Assembly: GCA_009809945.1 (NCBI GenBank) | Contig: WTPW01000694.1 | Span: 58,020-122,019, forward strand | Length of the DNA: 64,000 nucleotides | Direction: 5' to 3' | Origin: Gigaspora margarita | Lineage: Eukaryota > Glomeromycota > Glomeromycetes > Diversisporales > Gigasporaceae | In this document: positions 47,127 to 57,269 of the stretch, piece by piece | How positions within the stretch are numbered: the stretch's first letter is position 1 | Layout of the letters: every line of letters starts with the position of its first letter | Notes under the pieces: model-generated | The model's input: the letters and a program-made list of their open reading frames with translations, nothing else | The model's database searches: none | Told to the model about the DNA's origin: nothing | Translations under genes and position numbers: made by a program

Positions 47127-47900
47127 AAACCAAATTCCCAAACTAAAAGCCTGCTTGTAAGTCCCAAGTTGGGAGGTAGCGATGATCTACAATGGTATCA
47201 CAGGAAGGCTAAATCTGGAACTGGAATCCGAGATCGGAGAACCGGGCAAAATATAACCTTGGCAAGAGGGGGCACCAACCTGGTCACCGGAGTCATACCA
47301 GAGGAAAAGGACCTACGTTACGGAAGTAGGTACCAAGGAAAGGGAGACCTTAAGGCATCATAAACCCTGGCTGACCAATCCGTCCGGGCCATCTGGTTTG
47401 GTAGGCTGGGAGGGACCAGTAAAAGAATCTAGGAAAGGATGAAAGTCAGAATGCGGGAATCGGGGTCATTGTGAACCCTACAAGGGCAAGGAGTAAGAAG
47501 GAATAACTAATTAGGAAGGCTGTGGCTTGAGATATGGATCATGTTACGGCAGCTTCTAAAGAAGGCTTGAGATATGAACATGATGGCAGCAGCACAGCAT
47601 GTATGAGTTAGGAATGATCTCTGAACATGCAGGTTAAGCATGGGTGGGACATGGATTAATCTGTTAGTAGGTAGCTATAGCCGCTCTAGATTAGTAATTG
47701 TGGTGAAATACATAAAAAATACTAATTTAAAATTAGAGAAAGTATAGCCATTAATGGACAAATTGGGTGACTTAAAAAGGGGGTAGCACAAATTTAATAT
47801 GTAACTTTAAAAATGATCTTAATGTAAAATAATCATGACAAATATCGTTAATAAAAGTTACATGGTTAAGTCCATATGTTAAAAAAAAAAAAAAAAAAAA
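47127..47900 (+). mobile_element. Poly(A) retroposon with 14-bp target duplication
   Basis: The direct repeat AAGATAATCTAACC lies at 47113-47126 and 47901-47914. The insert ends in a run of about 20 A immediately before the second copy. The body at 47150-47700 is clearly GC-richer than the surroundings, with blocks such as GGGAGGTAGCGATGATCTAC, CTGGTCACCGGAGTCATACC and CATGATGGCAGCAGCACAGC. It has no long reading frame (the 64-codon frame at 47169-47363 matches nothing I recognise) and no clear A/B boxes. A 5'-truncated LINE tail or a non-tRNA SINE is the best reading. Confidence 0.8.
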
Positions 47901-47999
47901 AAGATAATCTAACCGAGCTTCCGAAAAAAGTACTGTAAAACGTATAAAAAAATTTCAAATCAATTGTGTAATGATCTACAAACTCGGGGCACTTGGGAC

Positions 48000-48473
48000 T
48001 AGGGATGGGTTCAGTCGTTACGGTCAGTTTCGGTCAGTTATTGTCAACTATAGGCATATAACCGGCTAAGTGAGGTCGGTCATACCGGCTAATAGCCAAC
48101 TATAGTCGATTAATTATTTTATTATGCAAAGGTTCTTTGATCCTTTAACAAAGATGTAGAGCCGATCTTTCTGATTCTAATGGCGATTAGATCATCCAAA
48201 TTGGTTTGTTGGTTCTTGAGATAATTGAGATTAAAGCAAGAAAATAAGGATCAACAAATTTACGGTTACACAAAGAGTCATATTTTGTGTACAGTCAATC
48301 ACGTATAGTATTTACAGGATCTTCCGCTTATCAGGCTGATCCGTGTAGATCTGTTTTGAAATCTGGCATCGGCTATAATTTAGTCGGTCAGCTAAACTGC
48401 TCTGACTGTCTAGAATCGGTTACAGCTAATAGCCGGTCACAAACGGCTATAACTGTAACTGTACCCATCCCTA
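48000..48473. mobile_element. hAT-type MITE with decayed target duplication
   Basis: TAGGGATGGGT at the left and ACCCATCCCTA at the right are perfect inverted ends. Flanks CTTGGGAC (47992-47999) and CTCAGGAT (48474-48481) agree at five of eight positions and differ only by transitions. Subterminal motifs are CGGCTATA, CGGTCAGTT and TAATAGCCGG, repeated in both halves. A fragment of the 24.2-kb foldback family lies inside at about 48150-48275. Confidence 0.65.
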
Positions 48474-48481
48474 CTCAGGAT

Positions 48482-48641
48482 GTTCCTACCTCGAGGGTGT
48501 AGCACAGGGGATACACGAAATAGCACAGTCGGAGTGATATGTACAGGCGTGTTGACAGAATGGCACAGTAAAAAGTGGTACGTAAATTACGACAGTAGGT
48601 GGCACATTATGTCACGTAATACATATTTATGGCACCTACGT
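48482..48641. other. GTGGCACA-rich spacer
   Basis: Short repeats of TGGCACA / TAGCACAG occur between the two hAT-type elements. Similar CCGTGCCA motifs at 50290-50480 could be the other end of one larger element into which the 48650-49870 element inserted. The match is too weak to define it. Confidence 0.35.
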
Positions 48642-48649
48642 GTTGGTTC

Positions 48650-49870
48650 TAGTGTTCTGAATAAGGTCGGGTCAACCCGAAACCTGGCATGAAATTTCGG
48701 GTCGGGTTTGAAAATTTTGACCTGAAAATTTCGAGTCGGGTTCGGGTTAATTAACCCGATCTGACCCGAAATTTTTTATATAGATATGTCTTTTTTTCTT
48801 TAGAATAGCATTTGAGAATTATCATTCATTGCATCACCACCCCTGATCAATCAATCAGGATGCAGTATCAAGTGTAATGTGAAATTGAAGCGAAACAACT
48901 TTTTTTAAAAAATCGTTACTAACTTAAAATTTTGACTATGAAACTTTACTTTTTCTTAACAAAAAAACTTCCTTGCGAAATTTTAGGTTAGGAGGATCTT
49001 CTAGCTATTGCATCTACCAAACCGAATCTTAACCCTGTTTTGTTTTGATTAATGTAAAATCAAAACAAACAAAATGATTGGTTGATCAGGACATCGTATA
49101 ATAACTGATAATTATCTTAAAATTTTTTTTTATCTACTGTAAATTATGCCCATGTTCACATCTAAGGCAAATTAATTTTTCGGTTTGCATAACAAGGAAT
49201 CAAAAAATTTCGGATTTTTTTTCGGATCTATCGGGTAATTCCGGAAAATTAAGGTTGCCATCGGGTGACACCAGAAAAAAAATTAAATAACAAAAACGGC
49301 ATTGAAATTTTAAAGGGCAGGGACGCCTTAACGCAAAAAACTTTGGAAATTTTTGGATTTGGCTGGCATTAAGAAATTAAATTTCATAATTCGGGCCACA
49401 TCATGTGATACACGTGACTTTGAATTATTGCCCAAAATTTCACTATTCCAAAATTCTCGAAATCTTGAATCATATGAACACAACCAATCAGATTGATAGA
49501 AAGGCGTAATCTGTAACCAATCAAACTGCTAAAATCATGCATAAAATTTTGGTTTTTTTATGGATAATCCCCAAATTATGGAATTTTCCCCAAAATTATA
49601 AAATTATGGTTCCATAATTTTCGGCGTCCCTGGTGGTGGTTATGCAAAATGAAAAATTAACTTAGCGTGGCCTAAATAAATTCAATATATTAAATATTAT
49701 CAACAATTACCTTTTCTTTATAAACCAAACAATATTTTTATTATCTTTGATTTAGATTAGAATTTTAATATTAGAATTTAAAACTTTAGCATGTTGGGCT
49801 TAAAAATTTGGGTCGGGCTCGGGTTCGGGTTGCCTATAACCCGACCTGAACCGAACCATTCGGAGCACTA
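48650..49870. mobile_element. hAT-type element, 8-bp target duplication GTTGGTTC
   Basis: GTTGGTTC is directly repeated at 48642-48649 and 49871-49878. The left end is TAGTGTTCTGAATAAGGTCG; the right end, complemented, is TAGTGCTCCGAATGGTTCGG. Subterminal arrays are CGGGTCGGGTTCGGGTT on both sides (48660-48770 and 49795-49860). The interior contains GGAAATTTTGG, CACGTGA and CCAATCA blocks. There is no coding region. Confidence 0.85.
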
Positions 49871-50051
49871 GTTGGTTCATTTCACAAAGAGCGAAAGATC
49901 AATAACGATTTTTTTAAAAAAATTGCATATCTCATAATTTCGCTAATGCAACTGCTCTGGATGTCTTAACAAAAAAAATTCTTTACAAAATTTTGATACA
50001 TGTGCAGTTAGTTTGTTCATATTATATTGATTGTTGATATAAATTTATATA

Positions 50052-50235
50052 CAAGTCGTCCCTCATTAATATCAACCCCGTTAATATCAACCTAAACCAT
50101 AAAATGAATCTTTATAAATTTTTATATATTAAAATTTCCTCATATATATCAATTTTAATATAATTTCCTTGTTGATATCACTATCAACATAATTTAAACA
50201 AATCCAAATGGGTTGATATAAATGAGGGTAGATTG
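50052..50235. mobile_element. Pogo-like MITE with TA target duplication
   Basis: CAAGTCGTCCCTCATTAATA at the left and CAATCTACCCTCATTTATAT at the right (complement) are inverted, followed by TCAACCC on both sides. TA flanks both ends (50050-50051 and 50236-50237). ATATCAAC and TTGATAT repeats fill the 184 bp. Confidence 0.75.
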
Positions 50236-51580
50236 TAATCTACTTGTATGTGTTTTTTTTTATCACAGTAGTATAGCACGTTAATTCACATTAATTACCC
50301 GTGCCAAAACCCGTGCTATTTGGACTAGTAAAACCCGAGTCATTAACGGTCCAATTAGTACGGGTATACAGTCCACCACGGACCAAAAAAAATCCATGCT
50401 AATCCAAGCCTCTTATATACAAAATCTGGGTTTAATCTGTGCCATCAAAACCCGTGCCATTCCGCCACCAACCCGTACCTTTATGGTACATTTTTCTTAT
50501 AGAATTATTTTAATTGACAAAATACAGCATTTTGATACAATGTATGACAAAATTTAACCAGTAATTTTTATAAATTTCGTGAAAATCTTATAGGATTAAT
50601 GATAAGATCTGTAGGTGCTAATTGGATTGAATTTTAGTAATTAGATGGGATAATATAGTTTCAATTGTGTTAGGGTTAAGGTTAGGATTAAATATAACCA
50701 TATGTTTTATATTTATAAGACGATGTGATTTACTTGTTTTAATTTATATATAATATTGTAATGTGTATATAGTATAATGGTATGATTGTTATGATCACGT
50801 TAAACAGATGCACTGCAGTAAAAGTGTACTATATTTTAAAACACTATAAGCTTGATGAAATTATTTCGGGTTAATGATTGTTTATTAGAGGTTATTTTGG
50901 GTTGAATTTTAGTAAATTAGATAAAACCAGCGATCAAATTATAGTCAGAATTTTGATAAACTGTAGCACTAGGTGATTTGCAACGAAACATCATGTGCGC
51001 TCTTACTCAATGCACACTCAAATTCTGGCGAAAATATACGCATGACTTTATAAAATGCACTTTTTCTTATTTCTCTAAGTACATGCTATTAAAGTTTGGT
51101 CAAAGTGTGTGCATCTATAGAGATTTTGCTGTATTATGGCTCAATTGAACTGCGTAGCCATAACTGTAAAACTAACCTAACCTAGCATTGCCCACATAAA
51201 AAAATGTAGCTTACTTCATAATAAACCTCAGAATCAATAACGAAGTTTTTTTAGTAATAACAATTTACGTACTATTGCCATTCACAATTTATCGTAATTG
51301 TACTTCAGAGCTTTAACAATGACATAAGCTATATTTTTTTGTGATGATGCTAGAGTTGTTATAACCGTTACTTGAAGTATCTCAAAAAATTCATTGAGAC
51401 AATTTTGCTATATCACTAATAACGAAATTATGCTTCATATAAATGAGCTCCATTTGGGCTGGGATGTAGGATGGCATGACTACTAGGCTCTTGTGCCACC
51501 GAACTACAAACGGGCTAGGTTAGCTGTATATAGTAGATTGATTGTCTGAGTGTTTGTTCATGTAATTCTTGTAATATAAC
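50236..51580. other. Intergenic DNA, no gene
   Basis: CCCGTGCCA/T motifs occur several times at 50300-50480. The remainder is anonymous; no gene or RNA was recognised. Confidence 0.5.
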
Positions 51581-51589
51581 TTGTGTAGG

Positions 51590-51840
51590 ATGTATATCCA
51601 CGTGAATTTTTGTGTAAATCAACCAACAGGAGTCGCGAAATTTTGTTTACACGGATCAGCCCGAAGAAGTCAAAAAAAAAAAAACGAAAAAAAAATGCAA
51701 GAACATAAAAATGGAAGTCTAAACATGCCTTGGGACATTAATAAAAATGCCGAAAAGCAATTTTATATGTTTGTTCTAATTTTAATTTTAACTAAAAATT
51801 TCAATCCATTTTAGCTATCATAATCCTAAACACAATATTC
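51590..51840 (-). repeat. Fragment of the 5.2-kb MITE family
   Basis: CACGGATCAGCCCGA, A-rich blocks, GGGACATTAATAAAAATGCC and TTCTAATTTTAATTTTAACT appear in the reverse of the order seen at 5181-5466. It has no clear ends. The 77-codon frame at 51581-51814 is a by-product. Confidence 0.5.
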
Positions 51841-51920
51841 CAAACTTAATGAGTACATAATTTTCATACAGTCATCACTAGATAGCTGCGAGATGTCATC
51901 GCGCAAAACTTATTAAAGAT

Positions 51921-52020
51921 TATTTATTAGCATTAAACTATTTAATACCTAATATGCAATAATTAAAAATTATTTATTAGCATTAAACTATTTAATACCT
52001 AATATGCAATAATTTAATTA
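51921..52020 (+). repeat. 50-bp tandem duplication
   Basis: A 50-bp unit starting TATTTATTAGCATTAAACTA is present twice, head to tail, without a single difference apart from the outer junctions. The identity suggests a recent duplication. Confidence 0.9.
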
Positions 52021-52189
52021 ATTAAAGGTATTTGCAAAATAAGACATAACCAAAATTAAACGGTATAATTTGTAAGGCTACGTCAAAAAGAAGAGTTGTT
52101 ACATCCAAAATAATAGCCGACATTTATCACAACAAAATTATAATCATAATTTTAATATTCGATTTTCTACAGATTCGAATCTCAATCAA

Positions 52190-52335
52190 ATACATATATT
52201 TTGATTATCATTGATACCTTATGATTTAATAATAATCAATCTTAATGATTTTGGTACCATGTAAATTATCTTGTTAAACTGATTAAAATGGTATCAAATC
52301 ATCAACCAAGGATAGATCAAAATATATGAATATAA
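52190..52335. repeat. Decayed palindrome
   Basis: ATATATTTTGATTATC pairs with GATAGATCAAAATATAT and GATTTTGGTACCAT pairs with ATGGTATCAAATC. The inner block resembles the centre of the 23.6-kb MITE. Confidence 0.55.
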
Positions 52336-52723
52336 TTTAGATACGAATTTGGTAAAAAAAAAAATGCATATTATATACTTACCAGTATGTGAAATCTTTA
52401 AGCACTCGTATAAATGGAATCTTATACATGGTTTATGATCCAGTTAAATCTAAAATTTTGTTTATAGATGGCAGTAAACTACACACTCCGTTATGAAAGC
52501 ATGACTATGTTCCTGATAATCTACTTATCCTAAAATGATTGTAATTTATTAATAGTGCATAATTTTTTCAAAACTTTAAAGCAAAATAACTTTTGATCTA
52601 CTGGTCCTTTTAAAAGATTTTACTACCAAACTGTTCGTCTCTTTGAGACGGTTCCAATGAACCCAACCCCATTAAAATCCAATTACAGGATCGCAAGATA
52701 ATGCGTTATCAAATAGTGACACA

Positions 52724-54318
52724 TACAGTTGTTAGGTGAAACCTAGAGGTTTCGCCATTGGCGAAAGGCGAAACCTAGTTTCGACTTTTGCCAAAAAAAA
52801 TTTTAAAAGACGAAATGGCGAAACTGGCATAAAAAGAAATCCAATTTAGTAAATAAATTAGTGCATGAGATAAAAGAGGTTTGGGTTAGAGCTTTAAGGT
52901 TAGAGATTATAGGGTTAGATAGTGCTTACTATATATAAAACTTCATTCCCGTCATTTTTAATTAGTGCACCAAGATTGATTTAAACATTAGTTTTTGTAT
53001 ATTTTTGCTTTTGCTTCTTTTACGCATGTTTGGATTCTTTGTCGGGCTGATCCGGAATAGTCAAAAGTTACACTTTCCAATTAGCTATTTCCCCTCCAGG
53101 AGTTTATATTACCCACGCAAATAGGTGAATGTGGGTACAATCATATCAAAGTTCAATGAATAGTATCTCTATACCTTGGAAAATACCCGGTGCAGTCATC
53201 CTTTACACTGTTCATTTTTACAAACTGCCTGAACATACTAACTAATGCGTTCAAAAAGATCTAATTTCAGGGTTAATTTGATTAGTGTGCTCAAATTGGT
53301 AACTTCTTCAAGCATATGATAACATCAAACGAAAATCTTCAAGTACGATATACATAAATTAAATAATAAATATTTATGAAAATTACTACTGTATAGTCGC
53401 AAAATAACGCTCCTGCCATTATTTCGTGACTATACGGTATCTAATAAACTATTTATATATAACACTACTAAAGCTTCTATAATTTAAATCCAATGCTAAT
53501 AATTTGTTGGTTATGCAATTAGTTTCTTCACAACATATATTAATTCTACTTTTTATTTTTAACAATCTGAATTTTACTATATTTGACCTATTAAAAGTTA
53601 ATAATATAACAATTATTTCTCCAACAAATAAAGTCACTCTAAGATTTAGATAAATAATAATATTATTAATAAGCTACTTACTATGTATGATATTTAAAGT
53701 TTTAACAACAAAATGGTAAAAAAATCTTAACAACTTAACAATAAATATTGTTTAAATAATTGAATAAAAAATTTTAAAACTTCTTATATAAGAGCATGCG
53801 GTGCTCAATAGCCATACACAAATAAATTCACTTACCAGTTTTGGCTTATATTGTTTCTTATAAAGCAACATATGAGCTTGATAATTACATGCAAATATTT
53901 TCATTCATCAACATGGCTTAGGTATGTATGCATATTTCTTTAAATAAGTCATATACTGTTTTTAATAGCCATGTTTTAATCACATGGCTTCTTTGCAACA
54001 TGCTTTGCTTAATAGCCACATACAAATATTTCATTCTCCAACATGGCTTAGGTACATTTCTTTATATGAGCCACATAATGTGCACACGCGAATATTTTCA
54101 TTCGCCAAAATGGTTCAGCCCTTTCCCTTAGAGAATTTAAACCTAGCTGAGAGCTTTGACCTTCACCAGGGGTTTCACTGGTGTTTCATCTTTCGCCAGG
54201 GGTTTCGCCTTTCGCCAGGTGTTTCGCCTTTCGCCAGAATTTCGCCACTTTCATCTTTCGCCAGATTTAGGTTTCGCCTTTCGCCATTTGCACAAAACAG
54301 TTTCGTCTAACAACTGTA
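52724..54318. mobile_element. hAT-type element, 8-bp target duplication GTGACACA
   Basis: GTGACACA is directly repeated at 52716-52723 and 54319-54326. The ends TACAGTTGTTAG and CTAACAACTGTA are perfect inverted repeats. Subterminal arrays are GGTTTCGCC / GGCGAAAC motifs at 52735-52830 and, denser, at 54160-54310 (TTTCGCCAGGGGTTTCGCC). Inside is a fragment of the 5.2-kb MITE family (52880-53090) plus anonymous AT-rich DNA; frames at 53449-54365 are by-products. No transposase was found. Confidence 0.85.
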
Positions 54319-54424
54319 GTGACACATCCAATGTTCGAAATTTCGGACTCAAACACTTCTCATGAGAACAGCAAAATAGCTATAAGTGTTCTCAACCTAT
54401 AGTTTGTGTTCTCACTTATGCTCA

Positions 54425-54427
<3 letters not shown>

Positions 54428-54457
<30 letters not shown>
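54428..54457 (+). repeat. Poly-A tract
   Basis: A run of about 30 A near the left end of the hAT-type element, directly after CTCACT. Length is likely unstable. Confidence 0.85.
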
Positions 54458-54460
<3 letters not shown>

Positions 54461-54710
54461 AAAAATATATCATATGCCATAGATATATTAAAATATACTG
54501 GTATGTACCTTTTAACTCTATAACTAATGTTATAATATTACCTACAAAAGCATAAATGATATAGGTTAAATATTTAACTTAATTTCTATTAACACATCTA
54601 TATATAAATATACGTTAAAGCATATTTTTACATCTATGCTATAGTAATTATATGTAAGTTCAACTAAATAATTTTGATAATATATGATTATAATTAGTTG
54701 TATTATTTAT

Positions 54711-55262
54711 NAAATTGGTTTAAAGTTAGAAAAAAATTTTTTTAGAAAAAATTTTTTTTTCTAACTTTAAACCCATTTTTCACTTAGTAAAAGGTCCAAA
54801 AAGCGCATTTCACCTCAAATGTGATGTAAAATTACATGCTGAACAACTTTGCTTAAGAGCTCAAAGTAGGTTACCTAATAAGAAAAAAAGGTCAATCAAG
54901 AAAAACGATAAATTTTAACTTTAGTACATAGATAACCCACTTTTCTTACAAGGTAACCTACTTCTGTCGCCTAAGTAAAGTTGTTCAGAGCATGTTTTTA
55001 CATATGCTTCTCATCTTAAAATCGGCAAATATTTGTTTTTGGCGAAGTTACATTTTCGTTTTGTGCAAAATCAGCGAAATTTTAATCTGATTTTTAAGCT
55101 CAATTTTTTCTTCTCCCATTGTTCTATATTCCCAAAAATTTAATTTTAAGTTAATATGTAGGGGAAAAAACATCGTGAAATCAAGGCTTATAGTAATTTT
55201 ATATGTTTTTTTTATAAATTTATATATAACAAAAAACTCAGTTATAAATAGTGTGACAAATC
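54711..55262. repeat. Truncated copy of the 44.3-kb outer foldback
   Basis: It begins at an N, carries the central T-run/A-run, then follows the right half of the 44272-46958 element (CACTTAGTAAAAGGTCC, GAACAACTTTGCTTAAGAGC, AAATATTTGTTTTTGGCGAA) to AACAAAAAACTCAG and GTGTGACAAA. The left half is missing and the middle-level insert is absent, so this shows the uninterrupted right arm. Confidence 0.75.
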
Positions 55263-55270
55263 GGTTGACT

Positions 55271-55510
55271 GATATGCCATACATATATTAAAATATACCA
55301 GTATGTACCTTTTAGCTCTATAACTAATGTTATAATATTACCTACAAAAGCATAAATGATATAGGTTAAATATTTAACTTAATTTCTATTAACACATCTA
55401 TATATAAATATACGTTAAAGCATATTTTTACATCTATGCTATAGTAATTATATGTAAGTTCAACTAAATAATTTTGATAATATATGATTATAATTAGTTG
55501 TATTATTTAT
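55271..55510 (+). repeat. Direct repeat of 54472-54710
   Basis: About 240 bp starting ATATGCCATA match 54472-54710 with only a few substitutions. The first copy ends exactly at the single N (54711). Either a tandem duplication around an insertion or an assembly join error. Confidence 0.8.
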
Positions 55511-55683
55511 TTTAATTTGATATAATAATATCATGTAATAACTAATTCTACTTATGAGAACACTATTTTTATTTTACTGTTCTCAAAAAAATTTTAATAG
55601 AGAACAGTAATAAATTTTTACTGTGCACATATTTAAAATAGTATTCTCATGAGAACTCTGAGAACACTAATTTCGAACACTGG

Positions 55684-55757
55684 ACACACCTAGAGGCTGG
55701 GTTAATTGGTTAGACATAGGTCTAACTAATTAACCCAGCCTCTAGGTGTGTCACTAT
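55684..55757. repeat. Perfect palindromic centre
   Basis: ACACACCTAGAGGCTGGGTT followed by AATTGGTTAGAC pairs with the mirrored sequence after a tiny loop. It is the original centre of the 52541-55932 foldback and could form a hairpin of more than 30 bp. Confidence 0.85.
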
Positions 55758-56012
55758 TTGATAGCGCATTAACTTGCGATCCTGTAATTGGGTTTTAATG
55801 ATTTAGGATTCATTGGAATCGTCTCAAAGAGAGAACAGTTTGGTAGTAAAATCATTTAAAAAGGACCAGTAGATCAAAAGTTATTTTGCTTTAAAGTTTT
55901 GAAAAAAATTAAGCATTATTTATAAATTACTCAAATTAGCCCATTTGATTATAAATTTGCTTATATTAACTCTAATTATAATTCTGATCATGAATCTATC
56001 CATGGTGAAATA

Positions 56013-56267
56013 TATATATGGGGTCTTTGCTAGGAAAACCACAGTTAGAGACTATTTAGATTTTGATAATAAAATTTGAAATTGCTAGCTATCTATTAAT
56101 CCAATTTGAATAAATTTTTTTTTATTTTATAAAGGTTAAATAGCTTTATAAAGTAAAAAAAAAGTTTATTCAAATTGGATTAATAGATAGTAGCAATTTC
56201 AAATTTTATTGCCAAAATCTAAATAGTCTCTAACTGTGGTTTTCCTAGCAAAGACCCTATATATATA
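56013..56267. mobile_element. Palindromic MITE, young copy
   Basis: TATATGGGGTCTTTGCTAGG with AAAACCACAGTTAGAGAC at the left is mirrored almost perfectly at the right. Inner arms (GCTATCTATTAATCCAATTT, AATAAATTTTTTTT) also pair. The older relative at 25880-26102 shares ends and arm order. Confidence 0.85.
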
Positions 56268-56667
56268 GTTTTGTTAACTTTATTAGTTGTTACCTTTAGA
56301 CAGTTTCATTATTTCATTTTTTAAAAAGCTTTTGATGAGATACAAAATCTAGATTTGTCTTCATCAGTATTGAAGCCTATTGGTTTTGTTAACAACAATT
56401 AAATTTTTTCCAAACTTTCATTTATTTTATTATAAAATTTTAGCATCCATTTGAAAACTTAGTAATTTTTCTAATAGAAAATGAATTTTTTAAATCATTA
56501 ATTGTAAAAAGAGCTGATTGTGCAAAAATTAACGAGCTTATGCAAAAAGCTAATTTTTAGCTTTATATTTAATGGAATCTAAAAATTAGTAATATTTTTA
56601 GTCTCCTTGAACAGACCAATTGGAACTTCCAGATGGTTCAGCCAATCTTGGTAGGTGTCAGTAAAAA

Positions 56668-57166
56668 CATATCATCCGATTTAATTTGACCCCAAAATCA
56701 ACAAATAATGATTGAAGATTATCAAAGAAATTTTGTACTTAAAATTTAGTACAGTGCAAATTTTCATAAGAATGTCCTTTTTAATTAACCCTGTATTTAT
56801 AATTAAATATATAGACAATTATGGTGCTTATATATTTATTAATTATAAGCATATGTATGTTAAAAAGGATAGTTTTTTAAAAATTTGCTTCTAAGTTTAT
56901 CCTTGAAGTTGCCAACCCATTATAACCTATCATCCCTTTCCTAAAACACCTGAGTATTTCAACAAATGGTAAAAGTGCTTCTTTCTACAGCTTAGCATAG
57001 CTCTTTTATTGAATTATATTGGTTTTTTTTAACTTGTCTAGATGTCAAAAAAGCTCTTTTATTAGTTGTAACAAGTTCTTTGTTAGTTTTTAATGTTACT
57101 TAGGAGCAAATTTTCATGTATTGTTTATCAAAAAAAAAGGCCCAAAAAATCAAATCGGCTGATATG
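56668..57166. repeat. Dispersed element, CpG-depleted copy
   Basis: It is co-linear with 36104-36611. At positions where that copy has CG, this one usually has TG or CA (CACCTGAG, AAATGGTAAAAG, GATGTCAAAAAAGCTC). The open frame at 56712-56894 is incidental. Confidence 0.8.
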
Positions 57167-57269
57167 AAATAAATTAGGAGATGGATAGACATGATAATTC
57201 AAACAAAAAATAAAATAAACGTCAAATGGGTTAGTTTAAATTATGAAGAAAAAAGAATAATAATTTTAT

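Larger units (their letters stand above)
54329..55682. mobile_element. hAT-type element adjoining the previous one
   Basis: Ends CAATGTTCGAAATT and CAGTGTTCGAAATT (complement) are inverted. Flanks GACACATC (54321-54328) and GACACACC (55683-55690) are an 8-bp duplication with one transition. GTTCTC / GAGAACA motifs fill the subterminal parts. It inserted into the target duplication left by the 52724-54318 element. Its interior contains a foldback fragment and a long direct repeat that may be an assembly artefact. Confidence 0.75.
52541..55932. mobile_element. Outer foldback element split by two hAT insertions
   Basis: The left arm (52541-52723) and right arm (55683-55932) pair: AAAACTTTAAAGCAAAATAA, TTTTGATCTACTGGTCC, CCAATTACAGGATCGCAAGA and ATCAAATAGTGACACA. 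The right side still contains the palindromic centre of the original element at 55684-55757 (CACACCTAGAGGCTGGGTTA mirrored). Everything between 52724 and 55682 is later insertion. It belongs to the family at 29290-29866. Confidence 0.85.

Noticed and set aside
47169..47363. 64-codon frame in the poly(A) retroposon
   Set aside because: Short, no recognisable LINE or other domain, and no support from neighbouring frames; kept only as a remark.
48287..48692. Two overlapping frames of about 70 codons
   Set aside because: They cross the ends of two hAT-type elements and their target duplication, so cannot be one ancestral gene.
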